From positions 1 through 5,838 of the forward strand of contig VBHE01000226.1 in NCBI GenBank assembly GCA_005889515.1: a stretch of 5,838 nt of DNA, read 5' to 3'. The position numbers were made by a program, and so were the translations under genes. The notes below the pieces were generated by a model, which ran no database searches, was not told the DNA's origin, and saw only the letters and a list, made by a program, of their open reading frames with translations. This DNA comes from Chloroflexota bacterium. GTDB taxonomy: Bacteria > Chloroflexota > Dormibacteria > Aeolococcales > Aeolococcaceae. Positions 1 through 4,928 of the stretch are shown piece by piece; position 1 is the stretch's first letter; every line of letters starts with the position of its first letter.

Positions 1-1
1 C

Positions 2-721
2 GCGATCGTGACCTGGTGGGTGAGCTGCGACCTCGCGGCGTCCATGGCCGACGCCCGCGGCTTCACCCACTATGCCCAGCAGCTCGAGGGAGCGCTCACC
101 CTCGCCGCCGCGCTCGCCGCCGCCGCCGCCTGGCGGCGCCGCCGGCTCGCCTGGCGGGTGCTCGCCGCCGGCGCCCTCGTCGCGGTCTGGCCGGTGATGA
201 TCGGCGCCCTCTTCGTGCCCCGCGCCGAGGCGGCGCTCGCCGAGGGCCACCGCCTGCCACCGCTCTTCCTCGAGGGGTCGTCGGGGCGCCAGCTCCCCGC
301 CTACTACGCGCGGGCGGGGCGGCTCGTTCTCGGGCGGATCGGCGTCGACGCCTACCGCGCCGCCTTCGCGGGCACCCAGTACCCCGCCGACACGGGCCGC
401 GCCGAGGTGCTGCGGCGGCACAGCCGGCCCGGCCATCCGGTGTTCGTGTGGGGCTGGACGAGCTCCTGGGTGTACGCCCTCGCCGACCGCCGGCCGGCGT
501 CGCGCTTCATCTGGATGAACAGCGCCTACCACCTCTACCGCGGGGCCGAGCGGCTGCTCCTCGCCGACCTCGCCGCCACTCCGCCGGAGGTGCTCCTCGC
601 CGAGCAGCCGCTGACCCCCGAGCTCCGCGCCCTGCTCGAGCGCCGGGGATACGCGCGGCTGAGCGACGCTGCGGGGGAGTGCTGGCTGGCGCCGGGAGCG
701 CCGGGCCGGCCGGACGGCTGA
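2..721 (+). CDS. Membrane glycosyltransferase-like protein, C-terminal part (5' end outside window)
   Basis: The reading frame is open to the left edge (first full codon at base 2), so the N-terminal part is missing. The GTG at 8 has no ribosome binding site and is probably not the start. What remains opens with a loop carrying an HYAQQLEGALTLAAALA stretch, which resembles the HY-x-QLLPxLALLA segment of bacterial dolichyl-phosphate-mannose-type (GT-C, PMT/family 39-like) glycosyltransferases. Two hydrophobic segments follow (about 29-44 and 49-70, counted from the GTG at 8). The rest is a soluble C-terminal domain of about 165 residues containing VFVWGWTSSWVYALADRRPASRF, as seen at the C-terminus of such transferases. 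These enzymes move sugars from polyprenyl-phosphate donors on the outer face of the membrane. The catalytic N-terminal loop is not in the window, so the family call is an inference from the C-terminus alone. An Ala-rich run is encoded by GCC/GCG repeats near 105-130. The stop lies 9 bases from that of the convergent gene. Confidence 0.6.
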   Translation, partial: AIVTWWVSCDLAASMADARGFTHYAQQLEGALTLAAALAAAAAWRRRRLAWRVLAAGALVAVWPVMIGALFVPRAEAALAEGHRLPPLFLEGSSGRQLPAYYARAGRLVLGRIGVDAYRAAFAGTQYPADTGRAEVLRRHSRPGHPVFVWGWTSSWVYALADRRPASRFIWMNSAYHLYRGAERLLLADLAATPPEVLLAEQPLTPELRALLERRGYARLSDAAGECWLAPGAPGRPDG

Positions 722-737
722 GAGGCGCCCTCAGGCG
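715..737. terminator. Possible bidirectional hairpin over two convergent stop codons
   Basis: Bases 715-722 pair with 730-737 (CGgCTGAG against CTCAGgCG, with one G/G mismatch), leaving the 7-base loop AGGCGCC. The hairpin contains both stop codons: TGA at 719-721 for the plus gene and TCA at 731-733 for the minus gene. Its position suits a shared terminator. There is no T-tract on either side, and part of the symmetry follows from the two stops facing each other, so this is only a candidate. Confidence 0.3.
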
Positions 738-1747
738 AGCGCCGGCACGGCGACCGGCGCGCCGCGCCGCGTCGAGCCCAGCCTGCCGAGGCAGACCGCG
801 CCGCCCAGCAGGGCGACGGGGAGGACCTGCAGGTCGGCGAAGACGGCGAGGGCGGTGGCGGCGACCGCGCCGACCCCGGCGTGGGCGACGACGCCGACGA
901 AGATGCCCTCGCGCAGCCCGAAGCCATTGATGCTGATCGGCAGGAGGGTGGCGGCGAGGCTGACCGGCACCGCCAGGGCGAAGATCTGCCAGCCCGGGTC
1001 GGCGCCGAGCGAGCGGGCGAAGAGCACCATGCTCGCGAGGTTCAGCGCCCAGCCGGCGAGGCAGACGGTGAAGGCGGAGAGGAGCCTGGTCCGCTCACGG
1101 CGGTAGGAGCCGAGGCAGTGGCCCATCTCCACGATCACCCTGGTCGCGCGACGCCCGCCGCGAACGCGGCCGAGGATACGGTCGCTGTTGAGCGCCGCCA
1201 CCGCGAGCGCGGTGACCAGGAGGAGGAAGGCGGAGGCGAGGATCCGCGCGCTCTCGGTGGGCAGGCCCGAGACGAAGAGCGATCCCGCGACCGCCCAGGA
1301 GGCCATCGCGATCATCCCCATGAGATGGCTGGCGACGAGCGAACCGAGGACGTTGCCGTAGCCGAGCGTCCGCCCCACCTCGACGGCGCGGACGGCGTCA
1401 CCGCCCACTCCGGTGGGCAGCGCCTGGCCGATGAAGGTGGCGCGGAGGAAGACCGAGGCGAGACGCCGCCAGCCCAGCGCCGAGCGATCGTGGAGGAGCA
1501 CCGCCCACTGGGGGAAGGCGGTCGCCTGGGCGAGGGCCCCGAGAACGACCGCGGAGACGAGCAGGGCCGGAGAGGCGCTGGACACCATCCTTCCGAGGGC
1601 GGCGAGGTTCACGCTGTGGACGATCACGCCGACGCCGGCGACGCTGACGGCGAGCTGACCGGCCTGCTGCAGACGGCGCGGGATGCGTGGCATGCGGGCA
1701 TGCTGGCGCCCGCTTCCTTTCGACTCGGTGACGGACCGCCTGAGCAT
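731..1747 (-). CDS. Flippase-like / lysylphosphatidylglycerol synthase TM-family membrane protein
   Basis: This is a polytopic inner-membrane protein of 338 residues with about seven to eight hydrophobic segments. It carries both signature motifs of the LPG_synthase_TM family (UPF0104, flippase-like domain): LPTGVGGDAVR at residues 110-120 and LPISINGFGLREG at 269-281. Family members include the membrane domain of MprF, which flips aminoacylated phosphatidylglycerol. Many stand-alone members are encoded near glycosyltransferases and are thought to move lipid-linked molecules, but the substrate here is unknown. The length is normal for a stand-alone flippase-like protein, and no soluble aminoacyl-transferase domain is attached. 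The start is uncertain. ATG at 1747 gives the longest form. ATG at 1693 would remove 18 polar residues and leave a more typical short N-terminus before the first helix. Neither has a convincing Shine-Dalgarno sequence. The gene converges on the glycosyltransferase-like gene and diverges from the racemase gene. Confidence 0.85.
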   Translation of the reverse strand: MLRRSVTESKGSGRQHARMPRIPRRLQQAGQLAVSVAGVGVIVHSVNLAALGRMVSSASPALLVSAVVLGALAQATAFPQWAVLLHDRSALGWRRLASVFLRATFIGQALPTGVGGDAVRAVEVGRTLGYGNVLGSLVASHLMGMIAMASWAVAGSLFVSGLPTESARILASAFLLLVTALAVAALNSDRILGRVRGGRRATRVIVEMGHCLGSYRRERTRLLSAFTVCLAGWALNLASMVLFARSLGADPGWQIFALAVPVSLAATLLPISINGFGLREGIFVGVVAHAGVGAVAATALAVFADLQVLPVALLGGAVCLGRLGSTRRGAPVAVPALA

Positions 1748-1768
1748 CGAGCCGGGGCCGCCCTCGAC

Positions 1769-1774
1769 TATGCT
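1769..1774 (+). promoter_or_regulatory. -10 box of a leaderless promoter for the racemase gene
   Basis: TATGCT lies 8 bases before the GTG start at 1783. That spacing puts the transcription start at or next to the start codon, with no room for a Shine-Dalgarno sequence. No good TTGACA-like -35 is visible at the usual distance. Support comes from the same arrangement before the genes at 3038 and 4929. Confidence 0.55.
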
Positions 1775-1782
1775 CAGCGGCC

Positions 1783-2952
1783 GTGAGCACCAATCCCTCC
1801 GACCACGCCTCCACCGGGCCGCTCCAGGGGGTCCGCATCGTCGAGGTGGCGGGCATCGGCCCCGGGCCCTTCGCGGCGATGATGCTCGCCGACCTCGGCG
1901 CCGAGGTGCTCCGGGTCGAGCGCCGGATCCCCGCCGCCGCCGACGCCGGCATCGTCGACGGCATCCTCCGCCGCAACCGCTCCGCGGTCGCGGTGATCGA
2001 CCTCAAGGCCGATCGGGGTGTCGAGACCCTGCTGCGCATCGTCGAGAAGGCCGACGCGCTGCTCGAGGGCTTCCGTCCCGGCGTCGCAGAGCGGCTCGGC
2101 TTCGGCCCCGACGTCTGTCTCGCCCGCAACCCCCGGCTCGTCTACGGGCGGATCACCGGCTGGGGGCAAGAGGGCCCGCTCGCGCGCAGCGCCGGGCACG
2201 ACATCGACTACATCGCGCTCAGCGGGGTGCTCCACGCCATCGGCCGCCCGGGGGTGCCCCCGGTTCCGCCGATCAACCTCGTCGCCGACTTCGGCGGCGG
2301 CGGGATGCTCCTCGCCTACGGCGTGGTCTGCGCCCTGCTCGAGGCCTCGCGCTCGGGTCGCGGCCAGGTCGTCGACGCCGCCATGGTCGACGGCTGCGCC
2401 TCGCTGATGGGGCTGACGATGATGCTCCGCCACCTCGGGCTGTGGAACGACCAGCGCGGCACCAACATGCTCGACGGCGGCGCGCCCTTCTACGACGCCT
2501 ACGAGACCGCGGACGGCGAGTACATCGCCGTCGGCGCGATCGAGCCCCAGTTCTACGCCGAGCTGCTGCAGCGGTGCGGCCTCGACCCCGAGGAGCTGCC
2601 CTCGCAGCACGACCGGGCCTCCTGGCCGGCGATGAAGGAGCGGTTTGCCGCCCTCTTCCGCACCCGGACCCGGGCGGAGTGGTGCGAGCTGCTCGAGGGG
2701 ACCGACGCCTGCGTCTCCCCGGTGCTCAGCATCGACGAGGCCCGCCGGCACCCCCACAACGTCCACCGCGGCACCTTCGTCGAGGCGTTCGGGGTTCCCC
2801 AGCCGGCCCCCTCCCCGCGCTTCAGCCGCACCCCGGGAAGCCTGCGCAGCTGGGCGATGCGTCCCAGCGAGAACGGGGCGGCCGACCTCGAACGGTGGGG
2901 CCTCGGCGTCGACGAGGTCGCCCGGCTGCGTGCCGAGGGCGTGCTGAGCTGA
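1783..2952 (+). CDS. mcr: Alpha-methylacyl-CoA racemase (CoA-transferase family III)
   Basis: The enzyme interconverts (2R)- and (2S)-2-methylacyl-CoA thioesters (EC 5.1.99.4), so that methyl-branched fatty acids or sterol side chains can enter beta-oxidation. It acts in the cytosol, normally as an interlocked dimer. The 389-residue protein matches, from memory, the Mycobacterium tuberculosis racemase MCR along its length: GPLQGVRIVEVAGIGPGPFAA near the start, GHDIDYIALSGVLHAIGR at 138-155, LVADFGGGGM at 166-175, GQVVDAAMVDG at 194-204, NMLDGGAPFYDAYE at 228-241 and PRFSRTPGS at 345-353. The catalytic residues known in MCR (His126, Asp156, Glu241) align at His139, Asp169 and Glu254 with a constant offset of 13, so the enzyme should be active. 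These features favour a racemase over a true CoA transferase such as formyl-CoA transferase. The GTG start is chosen because it begins just upstream of the conserved domain and sits 8 bases after a TATGCT box. No other fatty-acid oxidation gene is in the window. Confidence 0.93.
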   Translation: MSTNPSDHASTGPLQGVRIVEVAGIGPGPFAAMMLADLGAEVLRVERRIPAAADAGIVDGILRRNRSAVAVIDLKADRGVETLLRIVEKADALLEGFRPGVAERLGFGPDVCLARNPRLVYGRITGWGQEGPLARSAGHDIDYIALSGVLHAIGRPGVPPVPPINLVADFGGGGMLLAYGVVCALLEASRSGRGQVVDAAMVDGCASLMGLTMMLRHLGLWNDQRGTNMLDGGAPFYDAYETADGEYIAVGAIEPQFYAELLQRCGLDPEELPSQHDRASWPAMKERFAALFRTRTRAEWCELLEGTDACVSPVLSIDEARRHPHNVHRGTFVEAFGVPQPAPSPRFSRTPGSLRSWAMRPSENGAADLERWGLGVDEVARLRAEGVLS

Positions 2953-2986
2953 CCTGCGGCGCCGGGCGCACGCGATCGTGACAACG

Positions 2987-2999
2987 GCTCCGCCGGAGC
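2987..2999 (+). terminator. Short GC hairpin after the racemase gene, weak terminator candidate
   Basis: GCTCC (2987-2991) pairs with GGAGC (2995-2999) around a GCC loop, 34 bases after the racemase stop. The stem is only 5 bp and no T-run follows, so termination here is doubtful. Confidence 0.2.
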
Positions 3000-3025
3000 G
3001 TCGCCGAGCGTCCGCGGGGCGCCCC

Positions 3026-3031
3026 TAGACT
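3026..3031 (+). promoter_or_regulatory. -10 box of a leaderless promoter for the small membrane protein gene
   Basis: TAGACT is followed by 6 bases and then GTG at 3038. This is the same TAnnCT-short-gap-GTG layout as at 1769 and 4916. No clear -35 is visible. It supports the GTG at 3038 over the internal GTG at 3095 as the start. Confidence 0.5.
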
Positions 3032-3037
3032 CGGAGC

Positions 3038-3490
3038 GTGCGGCGCGGCTGCACCCGCGATCGTGCACATCGCAGCTGGGATGGTCCGACCACAGTGAAG
3101 ATCGCCCTCGAGGCGGCGGTGGTGGCGCTCCTCGTCGTCACCACCGCTCTGGGAACCGGGTTGGCCCTGCGGGCGCTGCCCCCGGGGATGCCCGCCGACG
3201 TCCGTCGCCTCGCCCACCGCTGTGGCGCCGCCCTCGGCGCCGGGCTCGGCAGCGTCCTCGTGCTCGGCGTGCTGGTCCAGGGCGCCGGCCTCGGCGCCCC
3301 CCGCACCGTGATCCTCGGGCTGCTGCTCGCCGCCACCCTCACCGCCATGGTCGCCGAGCACGCGGCCACGGGGCGGTGGCTGCGGACCCGCTGGCTGTGC
3401 ACCCCGGGGGCGGAGCTGCCCGAGCCGGTGATCCTGCTCCCGCTGCTGCGGGCGGTGCCACGCCGCGTCCTCAGCGCGGTCGGGCGCTGA
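3038..3490 (+). CDS. Small three-helix membrane protein, function unknown
   Basis: I do not recognise this 150-residue protein. It has a basic N-terminus (MRRGCTRDRAHR), a first hydrophobic helix at about 20-45, a second at 64-83 and a third at 88-107. A short C-terminal tail has Arg and Trp near the membrane edge (GRWLRTRWL, 112-120), a hydrophobic patch VILLPLL (131-137) and a basic end. Codon use is like that of its neighbours, and the hydrophobic pattern is that of a real membrane protein rather than a shadow frame. The start at GTG 3038 is supported by the TAGACT box just upstream. An internal GTG at 3095 would remove 19 polar residues and begin right at the first helix, so it stays possible. 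The gene precedes the membrane-tethered sigma factor gene by 96 bases on the same strand. A functional link is conceivable but nothing in the sequence shows one. Confidence 0.65.
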   Translation: MRRGCTRDRAHRSWDGPTTVKIALEAAVVALLVVTTALGTGLALRALPPGMPADVRRLAHRCGAALGAGLGSVLVLGVLVQGAGLGAPRTVILGLLLAATLTAMVAEHAATGRWLRTRWLCTPGAELPEPVILLPLLRAVPRRVLSAVGR

Positions 3491-3542
3491 CTCCCGGGCA
3501 CGGGGCCGATCGCGACCGGCTCGCCACCGGGCTGTGACATGC

Positions 3543-3558
3543 GGGTGGCGCCGCACCC
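3543..3558 (+). other. Inverted repeat in the sigma gene leader
   Basis: GGGTG (3543-3547) pairs with CACCC (3554-3558) around a GCGCCG loop, ending 15 bases before the AGGAGG of the sigma gene. In the 96-base gap between the two genes it could be a leader structure or an operator half-site pair. Short GC-rich inverted repeats are frequent by chance here. Confidence 0.2.
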
Positions 3559-3573
3559 TGGAACATTCGGCGC

Positions 3574-3579
3574 AGGAGG
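3574..3579 (+). promoter_or_regulatory. Strong Shine-Dalgarno sequence fixing the sigma factor start
   Basis: AGGAGG lies 7 bases before ATG at 3587. It is the only near-perfect ribosome binding site in the window and rules in favour of 3587 over the in-frame ATG at 3539. This transcript therefore has a leader, unlike the neighbouring genes. Confidence 0.85.
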
Positions 3580-3586
3580 TACAGGT

Positions 3587-4879
3587 ATGTCCAGCGCGGT
3601 GGTGGTGGCGGAAGCCACGGAGGGGCCGTCTTCGCGCACGCCCGCACAGGCTGCGGCCCTGATCGACGTCTCGCTGGTGCTGCGCGCCCAGGCGGGTGAG
3701 ACCGAGGCCCTCGCCGCGCTCGCCGGGCAGATCCGGCCGACCGCCCAGCGATTCGCGGCGCGCTTCCTGAGCGACCCGGTCCGGGGCGAGGACATCGCCC
3801 AGGTCGCGCTGATGAAGGCGTTCACCCGCCTCGGCGACGTGCGCTCGCCGGCGGCCTTCCCCGCCTGGCTGATGCGCATCGTCCGCAACGAGTGCCTCAA
3901 CGAGCTGAGCCGGCAGAAGCACGCCCAGCTGCCCCTCTCGGTGCTCGCCGACGAGGGCACCCAGATCCAGGCGCCCGCCGGCGGCGACGACGACCCCGAG
4001 GAGGCGTTGCTCCGCAGCCAGCTCCAGGAGCTGGTGCGCCGGGTCGCGATGACCCTGCCGGCGCACCACCGCCAGGCGCTGATCATGCGCGCCCTCGAGG
4101 ACCGCACCTACGAGGAGATCAGCGAGGCCCTCGACGTGCCCGTCTCGGTGGCCCGGGTCTGGTACTTCCGCGCCCGCAAGCGCTTCCGCACCGCCTTCGT
4201 GACCATGATGGTCGCGCGTCGCGGCGTCCCCGCCCTCTGCCAGGAGATGGGGGAGGGGATCGCCGGGATGATCGAGGGCAGCCTCCCCGACGACGAGCGT
4301 CCCCGGGTGCAGGAGCACCTCGCCGGCTGCGCGGTCTGCCGCCAGACCGAGGACGAGCTGCGCAACACCGCCTTCCGCACCCCGAGCCGCGCCATGATCC
4401 TCGGCCTCGGCCTGCTGCGCCTCGGCTGGAAGCTGCCGCGGCGGCTCCACCAGGGCGCCGGCCACGTCCCCGTCGTCGCCACCAAGGTCGCCCTCGCCAC
4501 CGCCGGGGTCGCAGCCCTCGCCACCGTGGCCACCACCGTGGGTCCGTCCGGGACCACGCCGCTGGTCGACACCGCGCCCGCGACCCTCGCGCCCGCGCCG
4601 TCGGGGTCCGCCGCTGCGCAGCATTCGGGGACCGCGGCGCCGGCGGTCGTCGAGCACGGCCAGACCGCCGGAACACCGACGCCGCAGGTCCTGCCCGGCC
4701 TGCCCGACCTTCTCGGCGGGACGGTCTCCTCGACCCTCGGGCAGGTCGGGGGGAGGATCAACGGCCTGCTCTCGCCGCAGCCGTCACCCGGTTCGGTCAC
4801 GGGGACGGTCAGCTCGACGCTGAACTCGATCACCCATCCCGCGGCCCCGACCCCGCCACCGAAGCCGACGGTCCCCTGA
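3587..4879 (+). CDS. ECF-type sigma factor fused to zinc-finger anti-sigma-like domain, TM helix and exported tail
   Basis: The protein has 430 residues, about twice the usual ECF sigma factor of some 180-200. Region 2 spans about 32-112, with the DPVRGEDIAQVALMKAFTRL and FPAWLMRIVRNECLNELSR stretches that bind core polymerase and the -10 element. Region 4 spans about 145-205, with a helix-turn-helix (YEEISEALDVPVSVARVWYFRARKRF) for the -35 element. A zinc-finger segment of the zf-HC2/ZAS type follows at 218-251: Cys218, then an IEGSLPDDERPRVQEHLAGCAVC-like core with His244-x3-Cys248-x2-Cys251. This is normally found in separate anti-sigma factors. One hydrophobic helix lies at about 299-318. 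The last ~110 residues are rich in Pro, Ala, Ser, Thr and Gly and would be outside the cell if the N-terminus is cytosolic. ECF groups with fused zinc-finger and membrane extensions are known in actinobacteria. The inferred role is a one-component, membrane-held regulator. No separate anti-sigma gene lies beside it. Its target promoters cannot be seen. Confidence 0.9.
   Translation: MSSAVVVAEATEGPSSRTPAQAAALIDVSLVLRAQAGETEALAALAGQIRPTAQRFAARFLSDPVRGEDIAQVALMKAFTRLGDVRSPAAFPAWLMRIVRNECLNELSRQKHAQLPLSVLADEGTQIQAPAGGDDDPEEALLRSQLQELVRRVAMTLPAHHRQALIMRALEDRTYEEISEALDVPVSVARVWYFRARKRFRTAFVTMMVARRGVPALCQEMGEGIAGMIEGSLPDDERPRVQEHLAGCAVCRQTEDELRNTAFRTPSRAMILGLGLLRLGWKLPRRLHQGAGHVPVVATKVALATAGVAALATVATTVGPSGTTPLVDTAPATLAPAPSGSAAAQHSGTAAPAVVEHGQTAGTPTPQVLPGLPDLLGGTVSSTLGQVGGRINGLLSPQPSPGSVTGTVSSTLNSITHPAAPTPPPKPTVP
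4718..4822 (+). repeat. Degenerate two-copy peptide repeat in the sigma factor tail
   Basis: The peptide GTVSSTL occurs at residues 378-384 (from base 4718) and again at 406-412 (from base 4802), 28 residues apart, followed by GQVGGRIN and NSITHPA. The DNA copies differ at synonymous sites (tcctcgaccctc against agctcgacgctg), so this is an old protein-level repeat and not a recent DNA duplication. Confidence 0.5.
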
Positions 4880-4915
4880 CCCGCGGCGCCAGGCGGCACG
4901 GAGCGCGATCCTCCC

Positions 4916-4921
4916 TATACT
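4916..4921 (+). promoter_or_regulatory. -10 box of a leaderless promoter for the selenoprotein gene
   Basis: TATACT, five of six bases of the consensus TATAAT, is followed by 7 bases and GTG at 4929. It is the best of the three TAnnCT boxes in the window. The implied transcription start is at the GTG. A -35 element is not evident. Confidence 0.6.
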
Positions 4922-4928
4922 CCGCCGC

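Noticed and set aside
105..130. GCC/GCG trinucleotide run as a microsatellite
   Set aside because: It encodes an Ala-rich membrane helix, and such runs are ordinary in high-GC membrane proteins.
881..1786. Plus-strand open frame of 301 codons opposite the flippase-like gene
   Set aside because: Its product is rich in Glu, Gly, Arg and Asp and lacks domain features, whereas the minus strand carries clear family motifs and membrane helices.
1774..2766. Minus-strand open frame of 330 codons opposite the racemase gene
   Set aside because: It is a mirror of the codon bias of a well-recognised enzyme on the plus strand, and the product has no recognisable fold.
1..2982. Repeated 12-mer CGCGATCGTGAC at 1-12 and 2971-2982, with GATCGTGAC again at 5800-5808
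   Set aside because: With several thousand positions and strong GC bias, a shared 12-mer is expected by chance. One copy is inside a coding region and the flanks do not match.
3560..3564. GGAAC as an ECF-type -35 for sigma autoregulation
   Set aside because: It is only 22 bases from the start codon, so the matching -10 and transcription start would fall at or inside the gene.
3539..3586. Sigma factor start at the ATG at 3539
   Set aside because: The extra 16 residues are not sigma-like, and a strong AGGAGG sits 7 bases before the ATG at 3587.
2822..4657. Long open frame of 611 codons on the minus strand
   Set aside because: It is antisense to three genes and its product is a low-complexity Arg/Gly/Glu/His-rich string without domains, as expected for a shadow frame in GC-rich DNA.
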